Assembly: GCF_030866805.1 (NCBI RefSeq)
Contig: NZ_CP133019.1
Location: 1,302,001 to 1,366,000 of the forward strand
Reading direction: 5' to 3'
Origin: Microbacterium terrisoli
Lineage (GTDB): Bacteria > Actinomycetota > Actinomycetes > Actinomycetales > Microbacteriaceae
DNA: 64,000 nucleotides
Shown: piece by piece, positions 1-8,298 of the stretch
Position numbering within the stretch: the stretch's first letter is position 1
How the letters are laid out: each line of letters opens with the position of its first letter
Program-made: the position numbers and the translations under genes
Notes under the pieces: model-generated
What the model saw: the letters and a program-made list of their open reading frames with translations, nothing else
The model's database searches: none
What the model was told of the DNA's origin: nothing

Positions 1-2
1 TG

Positions 3-512
3 GCGGGCGATCCCACCGTCCTGGTGGCCAACCTGCCCTACAACGTCTCGGTGCCCGTGCTGCTGCACTTCCTCGAGACGTTCCCCCGCCTGCAGCGGGG
101 CGTCGTGATGGTGCAGGCCGAGGTGGGGGAGCGCCTCGCGGCCCCGCCCGGGTCGAAGACCTATGGCTCGCCGAGCGTGAAGGCGGCCTGGTACGGTGCG
201 TGGCGACTGGCCGGCACGGTGTCGCGGCAGGTCTTCTGGCCCGTGCCCAACGTCGACAGCGTGCTGGTGGCGTTCCAGCGTGACCGGCAGCCGCGCGGCG
301 ACGAGGACGAGCGTCGGCGCACGTTTGCGATCGTGGACGCTGCGTTCGGCCAGCGCCGCAAGATGCTGCGCCAGGCGCTGTCGGGCGTGCTCGGAGGCTC
401 GGCCGCCGCCGCGTCGTCCGTGCTCGAGCGCGCGGGGGTCGCCCCCACCGCGCGCGGCGAGCAGCTCACGATCGACGACTTCGTGGCGATCGCGCACCAC
501 GCAGCCGACTAG
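3..512 (+). CDS. rsmA: 16S rRNA dimethyladenosine transferase RsmA, C-terminal part
   Basis: Reading frame open from the left edge, so the 5' end is missing. RsmA (KsgA) dimethylates two adjacent adenines near the 3' end of 16S rRNA using S-adenosylmethionine. The catalytic NLPYN motif lies at nt 30-44, followed by the family pattern of a VQAEVGERL segment, the YGSPSV segment and the FWPVPNVDS segment. The C-terminal helical domain (FGQRRKMLRQAL) is complete and ends in TAG. In actinobacteria rsmA usually lies next to ispE; here an aldo/keto reductase gene sits between them. The missing N-terminus should hold the SAM-binding motif. Confidence 0.95.
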   Translation, partial: AGDPTVLVANLPYNVSVPVLLHFLETFPRLQRGVVMVQAEVGERLAAPPGSKTYGSPSVKAAWYGAWRLAGTVSRQVFWPVPNVDSVLVAFQRDRQPRGDEDERRRTFAIVDAAFGQRRKMLRQALSGVLGGSAAAASSVLERAGVAPTARGEQLTIDDFVAIAHHAAD

Positions 513-547
513 GCGCGCATCGCGTCGCGCACGTGCACAGCGCTCGC

Positions 548-553
548 TAGCCT
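548..553 (+). promoter_or_regulatory. -10 element TAGCCT of a leaderless promoter
   Basis: TAGCCT ends 6 nt before the GTG at 560, so transcription would begin at or next to the start codon. No Shine-Dalgarno sequence precedes that GTG, which fits leaderless translation, common in actinobacteria. The start site itself is inferred. Confidence 0.55.
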
Positions 554-559
554 GGACAC

Positions 560-1627
560 GTGACCGACGAGCCGCGCTTTCGCACCGACATCAACGACAT
601 CCATCGCCCGTACACCGCCGCCGAGGGCCGCTATGACGCGCTGTCCTACCGGCAGGTGGGCGACTCGGGGCTCTACCTGCCGCCGATCTCCCTCGGCCTG
701 TGGTGGAACTTCGGCGACAACTTTCCGTTCGACGACCAGCGTGCGCTGCTGCGGCACGCCTTCGACAGCGGCATCACGCACTTCGACCTGGCGAACAACT
801 ACGGTCCGCCGTACGGCTCGGCCGAGACGAACTTCGGGCGGATGATGCGCGAAGATCTGCATCCCTACCGCGACGAGCTGATCATCTCGTCGAAGGCCGG
901 GTGGGATATGTGGCCGGGACCGTACGGCGACCTGGGCAGTCGCAAGTACATCCTCGCCAGCGCCGAGCAGTCGCTCGCGCGCATGGGTCTGGACTATGTC
1001 GACATCTTCTATTCGCACCGCGTCGACCCGGTCACCCCGATCGAGGAGACCATCGGGGCGCTTGACACGCTGGTGCGGCAGGGCAAGACTCTGTACGTCG
1101 GCATCTCGTCGTACAGCGCCGAGCGCACGGCCGAGGCCAAGGCCGTGGCACGCAGCCTCGGCACCCCTCTGGTGATCCATCAGCCGGCGTATTCGATCCT
1201 GAACCGCTGGGTCGAGGACGGGCTGACCGGGGTGCTCGCGCAGGAGGGGATGGGTGCGATCGCCTTCACCCCGCTCGCGCAGGGCCTGCTCACCTCGAAG
1301 TATCTCGGCGACGGCACCGCCGAACGTGCGCAGCGCCGTTCCTCGTTGCCCGACGGACGGCTTTCGGACAAGGGTCTGGCGTCTTTGCGCGGACTGGATG
1401 CCGTCGCAAAGGAGCGCGGTCAGACTCTGGCCCAGATGGCGCTGCAGTGGGTGCTGCGCGACCGGGTCGTGGCATCCGCCCTCATCGGTGCGTCCCGGCC
1501 CGCCCAGCTCGACGAGAACCTCGGCGCGCTGTCCGGCCCCGCGTTCGATGAGGCCGAGATCGAGCAGATCGACAGGCTCAGCGACTCCATCGACGTCGAC
1601 CTCTGGGCGGTGTCGACGAAGCTGTGA
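560..1627 (+). CDS. Aldo/keto reductase, YghZ / Kv-beta-like group
   Basis: A 355-residue NADPH-dependent aldo/keto reductase. The catalytic tetrad is visible as D76 (HFDLANNYG), Y81, K112 (SSKAGW) and H153 (YSHRVD). The GSAE and GLDYVDIFYSHR segments resemble the YghZ/L-glyceraldehyde-3-phosphate reductase group, which detoxifies aldehydes, so a cytosolic reductase of short sugar-derived aldehydes is the likeliest role; the substrate is not shown by sequence. The GTG start is chosen for the -10 element just upstream. The stop overlaps the next start (GTGA), implying cotranscription with ispE. Confidence 0.85.
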   Translation: MTDEPRFRTDINDIHRPYTAAEGRYDALSYRQVGDSGLYLPPISLGLWWNFGDNFPFDDQRALLRHAFDSGITHFDLANNYGPPYGSAETNFGRMMREDLHPYRDELIISSKAGWDMWPGPYGDLGSRKYILASAEQSLARMGLDYVDIFYSHRVDPVTPIEETIGALDTLVRQGKTLYVGISSYSAERTAEAKAVARSLGTPLVIHQPAYSILNRWVEDGLTGVLAQEGMGAIAFTPLAQGLLTSKYLGDGTAERAQRRSSLPDGRLSDKGLASLRGLDAVAKERGQTLAQMALQWVLRDRVVASALIGASRPAQLDENLGALSGPAFDEAEIEQIDRLSDSIDVDLWAVSTKL

Positions 1628-2559
1628 GCATGGCATCGACCGTCGACCGGGTGCACGCACGCGCGCCCGGCAAGATCAACGTGTACTTCCGCGTCGGCGG
1701 CCTCGCCGACGACGGATACCACCCGGTCGCATCGGTGTATCAAGCGGTGTCGCTGTATGAGGATGTGTGGGCCACGCCCGCCGACGGTTTCACGCTCAGC
1801 GTGACCGGCAGCGTCGAGCTCGGTGCCGTCCCGCGCGACGACACGAACCTGGCGCTGCGCGCCGCGCGCCTGCTCGCCCGCGAGATCGGCATCGAGGACG
1901 GCGTGCACCTGCAGATCCACAAGACGGTGCCGGTGGCCGGAGGCATGGGCGGCGGGTCGGCGGACGCGGCAGCCGCATTGGTCGCCTGCGACGCGCTGTG
2001 GGCGGCGGGGCTCTCGCATGCCGAGCTGATGGCGCTGGCAGCGCAGCTGGGCGCCGACGTGCCGTTCGCGCTGATGGGCGGCACCGCGGTGGGCACCGGA
2101 CATGGCGACCAGCTCAATCCGGCGCTGGCGCAGGGTCGGTTCGACTGGGTGCTGGCCATCAGCGACGAGGGGCTGTCGACACCTGCCGTGTACGCCGAGC
2201 TCGACGAGTACCGTCTGGCGGCTGGCCCCCGGGCCGAGCCCGCCGTGGCGCACCCCGGCGTACGGCCCGCAGTGCTGCAGGCGCTGCGGCAGGGAGACGC
2301 GCGGCGACTGGCCTCGGCATCCCACAACGATCTCGACCCCGCGGCGCTGCGGCTGCGCCCGCCGTTGGACGACATCATCAACCTGGGCCTGGACGAGGGC
2401 GCGCTGACCGCGTTCGTGTCGGGCTCGGGGCCCACGATCGCGATGCTCGCCGAAGATGAGCGCGCCGCGATCGGACTGCAGATCAGCCTCAGCACACAAG
2501 GACACAAGGCGCTGCACGTGCACGGACCGGTGCCGGGCGCGCGTGTGGTCGCCTCGTGA
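1624..2559 (+). CDS. ispE: 4-diphosphocytidyl-2-C-methyl-D-erythritol kinase
   Basis: IspE phosphorylates CDP-methylerythritol in the non-mevalonate (MEP) isoprenoid pathway. The N-terminal APGKIN motif (residues 14-19) and the glycine-rich GHMP-kinase ATP motif around 103-117 (PVAGGMGGGSADAA) are intact, and the C-terminal SGSGPT motif is present. Length of 311 residues fits the family. The GTG at 1624 overlaps the upstream stop; an in-frame ATG at 1630 is an equally possible start. Confidence 0.93.
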   Translation: MSMASTVDRVHARAPGKINVYFRVGGLADDGYHPVASVYQAVSLYEDVWATPADGFTLSVTGSVELGAVPRDDTNLALRAARLLAREIGIEDGVHLQIHKTVPVAGGMGGGSADAAAALVACDALWAAGLSHAELMALAAQLGADVPFALMGGTAVGTGHGDQLNPALAQGRFDWVLAISDEGLSTPAVYAELDEYRLAAGPRAEPAVAHPGVRPAVLQALRQGDARRLASASHNDLDPAALRLRPPLDDIINLGLDEGALTAFVSGSGPTIAMLAEDERAAIGLQISLSTQGHKALHVHGPVPGARVVAS

Positions 2560-2585
2560 CGCGCTGACAGAGGAACAGGAGAACC

Positions 2586-3905
2586 ATGGACGACGACCTC
2601 GCCGCACGGCATCTCGCCGGTCCGGTCGACGACGCTGCGGCACAGCGGCTGCGCACGATCGGACTGGACCTGCGTCGCGTTGCCCCGCAGCGCCCCGAGC
2701 TGGACGGATGGCAGCAGGCGACTGCGCGCGGCTTCCTCGATGCCGAACGCACACCCGAGCAGTTGGAGGCCTCGCTGGGACGGGCCGGCTATCGGCGATT
2801 CCTGGGCGTGTACGACCCGTCGGGACCGATGACCGAGGTGCCGGTGGGCACATTCGCCTCGTGGGTCGGTGAACTCACCCTGCCCGGCGGTGCGCTGCTG
2901 CCCACGGCGGCCATCAGTGCCGTCACCGTCGCACCCACGCATCAGGGGCGCGGCATCGCCCGGGCGATGATGGAGGGCGAGCTGCGGTATGCGGCCTCGC
3001 TCGGGGTGCCGATGGCAGCGCTGACGGTGAGCGAGTCGACGCTGTACGGACGCTACGGATTCGCCCCGGCCACTGCGGCGGCCACGTGGGTGATCGACGC
3101 CAAGCGCGCGCGCTGGACGGGGCCGGTCGCACCCGGCCGGGTGGACTTCGTCACCCGCGAAGACGCGCGCAGGCTCGCGCCCGAGGTGCACGAACGGGTG
3201 CGCGTGTCCCGGCCGGGCGAGCTGGCCGTTCCGGAGGTCCACTGGGGGCGGTTCACCGGCACCGATGCCGACGCCGACAAGCCTGGTGGGGTGCGGGCGG
3301 TGCGCTACGCCGACCAGTCCGGCAACGCGCGCGGGGTGGCGACATACACCGTGCACGAGAACCACGACGACTACACGAAATCGTCGGTGCGGGTCCTGGC
3401 GCTGATCGCCGACGGCGACGAAGCGTACGCGGGGCTCTGGCGATACTTCCTGCAGCTGCCGCTGGTGGGCACCGTGACGGCCACCGAGCTGTCGACGGAC
3501 GAGCCCCTGCTGTGGATGATCTCGGATCAGCGCGCGGCGACGGTCACTGTCACAGACCACCACTATGTGCGGGTGCTGGACGTGCCGACGGTGCTGCGCG
3601 CACGACGCTACGCGGGCGCGGGCCGCCTCGTGCTCGAGGTGACCGATCCGCTGGGCATCGGCGGCGGGTCCTGGCTGGTGCAGACCGAGGCCGGCGGGCC
3701 GGCCCGGGTCGAGCCGGTCGTCGGCGGACAGGATGCTGATGCACCCGTGGTGAGTCTGGGAACGACCGAGCTGTCGGCGATCGTCCTGGGCGGTGTGTCG
3801 CTGGCGACGCTGGCGGCGGCGGGTCGGGTCAGGGCGACGGATGCCGCGGCTGCGGCATCCGTGTTCGCCTGGCCCGTGGCACCGCGACTGAGCTTCTGGT
3901 ACTGA
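2586..3905 (+). CDS. Eis-family GNAT N-acetyltransferase
   Basis: A 439-residue protein with the tripartite layout of Eis (enhanced intracellular survival) enzymes: N-terminal GNAT domain, second GNAT-like domain and a C-terminal SCP2-like domain. The acetyl-CoA pyrophosphate loop is VAPTHQGRGI at 115-124, and a YGRYGFA segment (154-160) supplies the candidate catalytic tyrosine. Eis uses its C-terminal carboxylate as a base; this protein ends FWY, so that carboxylate would belong to Tyr rather than Phe. Family members acetylate amines such as aminoglycosides or polyamines; the substrate here is unknown. An AGGAG precedes the ATG. The stop codon falls inside a tandem repeat. Confidence 0.85.
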   Translation: MDDDLAARHLAGPVDDAAAQRLRTIGLDLRRVAPQRPELDGWQQATARGFLDAERTPEQLEASLGRAGYRRFLGVYDPSGPMTEVPVGTFASWVGELTLPGGALLPTAAISAVTVAPTHQGRGIARAMMEGELRYAASLGVPMAALTVSESTLYGRYGFAPATAAATWVIDAKRARWTGPVAPGRVDFVTREDARRLAPEVHERVRVSRPGELAVPEVHWGRFTGTDADADKPGGVRAVRYADQSGNARGVATYTVHENHDDYTKSSVRVLALIADGDEAYAGLWRYFLQLPLVGTVTATELSTDEPLLWMISDQRAATVTVTDHHYVRVLDVPTVLRARRYAGAGRLVLEVTDPLGIGGGSWLVQTEAGGPARVEPVVGGQDADAPVVSLGTTELSAIVLGGVSLATLAAAGRVRATDAAAAASVFAWPVAPRLSFWY

Positions 3906-3941
3906 TCTGCGCTTCTGGTACTGATCTGCGCTTCTGGTACC
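3893..3941 (+). repeat. 19-bp tandem repeat containing the acetyltransferase stop codon
   Basis: Two perfect 19-bp copies (3893-3911, 3912-3930) and a partial third copying the final codons, the TGA and 6 nt after it. The 19-bp period breaks the reading frame between copies. Confidence 0.9.
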
Positions 3942-3986
3942 AGCTGGGTGTCTGACACGAACTGTCTCGGTGTCGGAAGGCTGGGT

Positions 3987-3992
3987 TAGTCT
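3987..3992 (+). promoter_or_regulatory. -10 element TAGTCT upstream of DUF427 and betaine importer genes
   Basis: TAGTCT in an otherwise GC-rich gap, placing transcription start near 3999 and giving a leader of about 30 nt that contains the GGAGGT ribosome-binding site at 4021-4026. No convincing -35 is seen. It would drive the five-gene unit to 7537. Confidence 0.45.
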
Positions 3993-4030
3993 CGAAAATG
4001 CGCGGTTGGATCGGCGACATGGAGGTAACC

Positions 4031-4333
4031 ATGAGAGCACGACTCGGAGATGTCACGATCGCGGAGGCGAACGAGGCGGACCTCATCAGGATCGAAGGCA
4101 ACTGGTATTTCCCGCCGCAGGCGGTGGACTTCTCGCTGCTCGTGAGCAGCGACACGCCTTACACGTGCCCGTGGAAGGGCCAGTGCCAGTACTACTCGGT
4201 CAAGGACGGTGACAGCGTGCTCGCCGATCGCGCCTGGGCGTACCCGGTGCCGTATGCGAGCGGGATCGAGAAGGTGGGCAAGGACTTCTCGGGCTACGTC
4301 GCGTTCTGGAAGGAAGTAGAGGTCGCACCCTGA
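4031..4333 (+). CDS. DUF427 domain protein
   Basis: A 100-residue protein matching the DUF427 pattern: an IEGNWYFPP segment, a CPWKGQCQYYSV segment and an AWAYPVPY segment. The family is a small single-domain beta fold of unknown activity. The start is fixed by a strong GGAGGT 4 nt before ATG 4031; an in-frame ATG at 3998 lies too near the -10 to be preferred. Its stop overlaps the presumed CTG start of the transporter ATPase, so it is translationally coupled to the betaine importer. A role in osmoadaptation is only an inference from position. Confidence 0.85.
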   Translation: MRARLGDVTIAEANEADLIRIEGNWYFPPQAVDFSLLVSSDTPYTCPWKGQCQYYSVKDGDSVLADRAWAYPVPYASGIEKVGKDFSGYVAFWKEVEVAP

Positions 4334-5187
4334 TCGAGTTCCGCGGCGTCTCGAAGCTGTATGCCGACGGGACGGCCGCCGTCCGCGATTTCGATCTGGT
4401 CATCCCGGCTCGCAAGATCACAGTCCTGGTCGGTTCCAGCGGCTCGGGCAAGACCACGCTGCTGCGCATGATCAACCGCATGGTCGATCCGACCGCGGGC
4501 GTGATCGAGATCGACGGCGACGACATCGCGACGCGACCGCCCGTACCGCTGCGGCGCGGCATCGGCTACGTCATGCAGAATTCGGGGCTGCTGCCGCATC
4601 TGACGGTCGAAGACAACATCGCGACCGTTCCGGTGCTGCAGGGCGTCAAGAAGAAGGCCGCCCGTGCCCGTGCCCGCGAGCTGATGGACACGGTCGGGCT
4701 TGACCGCGAGATGGCCACGCGCTACCCGAGCCAGCTCTCCGGCGGCCAGCAGCAGCGTGTGGGGGTGGCACGGGGTCTTGCCGCCGACCCCAACATCCTG
4801 CTGATGGACGAGCCCTTCGGCGCGGTCGACCCGATCGTGCGCGCGGAGCTTCAGCAGGAGCTCATCCGACTGCAGCGAGAACTCGACAAGACCGTCGTGT
4901 TCGTCACGCACGACATCGACGAGGCTTTCCTCCTGGGGGATCAGGTCGTGATCCTGCAGAAGGGGGCGCAGATCGCGCAGAGCGGCTCGCCCAGCGAGAT
5001 CATCGAAGCGCCGGCGGACGATTTCGTCTCGACCTTCATCGGCGCCGAGCGCGGCGCGCGTGCACTGCACGTCAAACGCACACCGCGGGGCCTGGTGGTG
5101 GTAGACACGGTGGGCCGCACGCAAGGCTCGATCGTGGACGCCGCAGCGCTGTCCGAGCCTGCGCCGGCCGAGGAGGGCACCGGGTGA
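4330..5187 (+). CDS. Osmoprotectant ABC transporter ATP-binding protein (OpuCA-like), CTG start
   Basis: A 285-residue ATPase energising glycine betaine/choline-type uptake. Walker A GSSGSGKT (35-42), signature LSGGQ (136-140), Walker B ILLMDEP (156-162) and H194 are intact. The homologous N-terminus ([13 protein letters not shown]) begins directly at codon 2, and no ATG, GTG or TTG lies in frame between the upstream gene and Walker A. The only sensible start is CTG 4330, with GAGGT 6 nt before it, overlapping the DUF427 stop as CTGA. The first in-frame ATG (4468) would delete Walker A. C-terminal CBS domains, present in many OpuCA proteins, are absent. The stop overlaps the next gene (GTGA). 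Confidence 0.88.
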   Translation: MIEFRGVSKLYADGTAAVRDFDLVIPARKITVLVGSSGSGKTTLLRMINRMVDPTAGVIEIDGDDIATRPPVPLRRGIGYVMQNSGLLPHLTVEDNIATVPVLQGVKKKAARARARELMDTVGLDREMATRYPSQLSGGQQQRVGVARGLAADPNILLMDEPFGAVDPIVRAELQQELIRLQRELDKTVVFVTHDIDEAFLLGDQVVILQKGAQIAQSGSPSEIIEAPADDFVSTFIGAERGARALHVKRTPRGLVVVDTVGRTQGSIVDAAALSEPAPAEEGTG

Positions 5188-5861
5188 TCTGGCTCTCCGA
5201 GAACGTCGGACTGATCCTGCAGCTGTCGCTCGTGCATCTGCGACAGAGCCTCATCCCGATCGTGCTCGCGTTCGCGCTGTCCATCCCGCTCGGGTGGGTC
5301 GCGTGGCGCTACCGCTTGCTGCGCGGTCCGCTCCTGGTGATCACCGGACTGCTCTACACGATCCCATCGCTTGCGCTGCTGGTGCTCCTCCCGCTCCTGC
5401 TGGGCACGAGCTACCTGAGCGATGTCAACCTCATCGTCGCCCTGACCGTCTACGGCGTCGCGTTGATGGTGCGCGCGGTGACCGACGGGCTCGACTCCGT
5501 CGACGGGGACGTGCGCCTCGCCGCGATCTCCGTGGGCTACGGCGGGTGGCGACGCTTCTGGGCAGTCGAATTCCCGCTGGCCGGACCGGTGGTGCTCGCC
5601 GGGCTGCGCGTGATGGCTGCCAGCACCATCGCCCTGGCCACGGTGGGCATCCTCATCGGCGTCACCAACCTCGGCTACCTGTTCACGAACGGGCTGCAGC
5701 GGCGGATCGTGCTCGAAGTGCTCGCGGGGATCGTCGCCGTGATGGTCATCGCGCTGATCATCGACCTGCTGCTGGTGATCGCGGGGCGTCTGCTGATGCC
5801 GTGGGCGAGACATTCTCGTCCTGCCGCCGGCTCTGCCATCGCGCAGGAGGCGATCGCGTGA
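5184..5861 (+). CDS. Osmoprotectant ABC transporter permease (OpuCB/OpuCD-like), first subunit
   Basis: A 225-residue inner-membrane permease with about six hydrophobic helices. The cytoplasmic loop (VDGDVRLAAISVGYGGWRRFWAVEFPLAGP) carries the EAA-type sequence that contacts the ATPase. It pairs with the next gene as the heterodimeric membrane channel. Start and stop both overlap neighbours through GTGA, so the operon is translationally coupled. Confidence 0.9.
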   Translation: MIWLSENVGLILQLSLVHLRQSLIPIVLAFALSIPLGWVAWRYRLLRGPLLVITGLLYTIPSLALLVLLPLLLGTSYLSDVNLIVALTVYGVALMVRAVTDGLDSVDGDVRLAAISVGYGGWRRFWAVEFPLAGPVVLAGLRVMAASTIALATVGILIGVTNLGYLFTNGLQRRIVLEVLAGIVAVMVIALIIDLLLVIAGRLLMPWARHSRPAAGSAIAQEAIA

Positions 5862-6586
5862 GCTTCCTCATCGACGCCATCAGATGGATCTTCGGCGGCG
5901 ACCTCGCCGGCACCGACCCGATTCCGGTCGCTCTGGCCGTGCACATCCTGTATTCGGTCGTCTCGGTGGCCGTCGCGATGCTGATCGCCGTGCCGATCGG
6001 GTGGTTCATCGGTCACACCGGCAAGGGGCGCGACATCGCCGTCGCGATCTCGGGCTCCACACGTGCGGTGCCCTCGTTCGGGCTGTTCATCCTGCTGGTT
6101 CTCGTGATGGGCGTGCTGCTGACACCGGCGGCCGCGATCATCACGTTCGTGATCCTGGCCATACCGTCGATCCTGGCCGGTGCCTATGCCGGTTTCGAGG
6201 CGATCGACCGCTCCGTGGTCGGCGCCGGACGCGCCGTGGGCATGACGCAGTGGCAGGTGCTGTGGCGCATCGAAGTCCCGCTCGGGCTGCCGTTGCTGGT
6301 CGCAGGCATCCGCTCGGCGATGCTGCAGGTCGTGGCCACCGTGACGATCGCGGCTTACGTGCCGATCGGCGGGCTCGGTCAGTACATCATCGCCGGATTT
6401 CCGTTGCAGCGGCTGGACATGGTGCTCGGCGGCGCGATTCTCGTCGCCGCCCTCGCCTTCGCGCTGGATGGCGTCTTCGCGCTGCTGCAGCGGTGGAGCG
6501 TCCCGCACGGCGTTCGTCCCGCGAAGCGAGCGCGCAGCAGCCGGACCGCAGCGGACGACGAGCTCGTCCGCCAGGCGCTGACCTGA
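5858..6586 (+). CDS. Osmoprotectant ABC transporter permease, second subunit
   Basis: A 242-residue permease with an IPSILAGAYAGF segment and an EAA-type loop (VGAGRAVGMTQWQVLWRIEVPLG). It is homologous to its neighbour, and together they form the OpuC-like channel. The GTG start overlaps the previous stop. The C-terminal 25 residues are basic and charged, probably cytoplasmic. Confidence 0.9.
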   Translation: MSFLIDAIRWIFGGDLAGTDPIPVALAVHILYSVVSVAVAMLIAVPIGWFIGHTGKGRDIAVAISGSTRAVPSFGLFILLVLVMGVLLTPAAAIITFVILAIPSILAGAYAGFEAIDRSVVGAGRAVGMTQWQVLWRIEVPLGLPLLVAGIRSAMLQVVATVTIAAYVPIGGLGQYIIAGFPLQRLDMVLGGAILVAALAFALDGVFALLQRWSVPHGVRPAKRARSSRTAADDELVRQALT

Positions 6587-6628
6587 TCTTCTGCGACCCC
6601 ATAACCCCCCAAAGAAAGAGAAGTCATC

Positions 6629-7537
6629 ATGCACGCGAAGAAGACCCTCGCGGCCGTCGCCGCCCTCGCCGGGGCGGCCCTCGCCCTCGCCGGCTGCGCC
6701 TCGAGCAACCCGCTGACCGGTCCCACGACCGACGCCCCGGGCAGTTCGGGCGCGACGATCGTCGTCGGCTCCCAGGCGTATGCATCCAACGAGATCATCG
6801 CCGAGATCTACGCACAGGCGCTGGAAGGCGACGGCATGACCGTGCAGCGCAAGTTCAACATCGGGCAGCGCGACGCCTACATGCCCACCATCGAGAGCGG
6901 TCAGATCCAGCTGTTCCCGGAGTACACCGGAAACCTGCTGCAGTTCCTGAACAAGGACGCGACCGAGACGGCTCCCGACGACGTCTACGCCGCGCTGAAG
7001 AAGGCGCTGCCCGACAACCTGGCAGTGCTCGACATGGCCACCGCCACCGACCAGGATTCGTACACGGTCACCAAGGCCTTCGCCGACAAGTACCATCTGG
7101 CCACGATCGCCGACCTGGCGAACGTGAAGGAACCGCTCACCCTGGGCGGCAACCCCGAACTCGCCGACCGCCCGTATGGCCCGAAGGGCCTGAAGTCGGT
7201 CTACGGCATCGACATCGGCTTCAAGGCGACGGGTGACACCACGGTGGAGAGCCTGGTGGCCGGCACGATCAACGTGGCCGACGTCTACACGTCGGACCCG
7301 CGCATCAAGACCGACAACCTCGTCGTGCTGCAAGACACGAAGGGCATGATCCTGGCATCCAACATCGTGCCGCTGGTCAGCAAGGACATCGAGGGCAAGG
7401 TGGCAGACGTCATCAACGCAGTCCAGGCCAAGCTCACTCCGGACGCGCTGGTCGAGATGAACGTCGAGAACACGGCCGGTCAGCAGTCTCCGTCCGCGAT
7501 CGCAAAGAAGTTCCTGGCCGACAACGGACTGAAGTAG
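6629..7537 (+). CDS. Osmoprotectant ABC transporter substrate-binding lipoprotein (OpuCC-like)
   Basis: A 302-residue secreted binding protein with a lipoprotein signal peptide (lipobox LAGC, lipidated C23). The mature domain has the periplasmic choline/betaine-binding fold with the family segments VVGSQAYASNEIIAEIYAQAL and LFPEYTGN. It delivers the ligand to the two permeases encoded just upstream. An AAAGAAAGAGAAG ribosome-binding region precedes the ATG. The ligand is inferred from family; aromatic-box residues were not modelled. A strong bidirectional terminator follows. Confidence 0.92.
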   Translation: MHAKKTLAAVAALAGAALALAGCASSNPLTGPTTDAPGSSGATIVVGSQAYASNEIIAEIYAQALEGDGMTVQRKFNIGQRDAYMPTIESGQIQLFPEYTGNLLQFLNKDATETAPDDVYAALKKALPDNLAVLDMATATDQDSYTVTKAFADKYHLATIADLANVKEPLTLGGNPELADRPYGPKGLKSVYGIDIGFKATGDTTVESLVAGTINVADVYTSDPRIKTDNLVVLQDTKGMILASNIVPLVSKDIEGKVADVINAVQAKLTPDALVEMNVENTAGQQSPSAIAKKFLADNGLK

Positions 7538-7547
7538 CCTCGACCGT

Positions 7548-7603
7548 GCTCATACCGCAGCCGCCGTCCCGAGGGGAATGTGAGACGGCGGCTGCGGGTG
7601 AGC
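7548..7603. terminator. Bidirectional hairpin terminator between convergent genes
   Basis: Arms 7548-7568 and 7584-7603 pair almost perfectly (20 bp with one bulge) around a 15-nt loop. No U-tract follows on either side, as is usual in high-GC actinobacteria. Confidence 0.8.
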
Positions 7604-7610
7604 ACGCGGG

Positions 7611-8192
7611 TCAGTTGACCAGCGACCAGCCCAGTGAGAAATCGAGCGCGACGGCCACCATCAGGTACATCAGCCACAGCCCCGTGATGATGTGCCAGAA
7701 TCCGAGCGCGCGCTCGCCGAGCTTCACGCCGATCGCGGCGAAGAAGTCCGACAGATAGATCAGTGCCAGCCCCACGAACAGCAGGCCGACAGCCCAGTCG
7801 CCGGCAGCGAAGAACACGATGAAGCCGGTGACTGAGATGATGAAGAACGCGACGCACATGCCGGCGTTGGGACGTGCGTCGTTGCCGCGGTAGCGGTTCC
7901 AGCCCAGTGCGAACCAGTGGATGCCGTATGCCGAGAACGCGAGCGCGGCCATGTACAGCGGTGCGCCCTTGAACACCTGGAACCAACTCAGCCCGATGAA
8001 CAGGATGACTCCGGTCACGAACTGACAGAATCCGGGTAGCCAGATCCCCCAGACGCCGGTGGCGCGGTCGACCCGTTCGTCGCGGGACGGCCACCCGAAC
8101 AGCTCCTGTGGACCATAGATGAGATAGCCCGTACCGAGGCCGAAGAACCCCAGCGCCAGTGGCGGGAACATCGACACTGCGAATTGCATCAT
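7611..8192 (-). CDS. Conserved six-helix membrane protein, function unknown
   Basis: A 193-residue hydrophobic protein with about six predicted transmembrane helices. Helix 1-2 loop: GTGYLIYGPQELFGWPSRDERVDR; helix 2: GVWGIWLPGFCQFVTGVILF. The overall size and helix number resemble small transporters such as the GPR1/FUN34/YaaH or AmiS/UreI groups, but I do not see their signature motifs, so no transport function is assigned. Two ATGs in tandem begin the frame, with AGAAGG upstream. Single-gene unit ending at the shared terminator. Confidence 0.7.
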   Translation of the reverse strand: MMQFAVSMFPPLALGFFGLGTGYLIYGPQELFGWPSRDERVDRATGVWGIWLPGFCQFVTGVILFIGLSWFQVFKGAPLYMAALAFSAYGIHWFALGWNRYRGNDARPNAGMCVAFFIISVTGFIVFFAAGDWAVGLLFVGLALIYLSDFFAAIGVKLGERALGFWHIITGLWLMYLMVAVALDFSLGWSLVN

Positions 8193-8298
8193 GAACCTTC
8201 TTCGATTTCTATCAGGTTCCCCTCAGCCACATCATGGCCTTGTCTGCAGAGAAGATCGAGAATTCATCGGAGGTTCATAAGCTCGCCGTTCGGATGCC

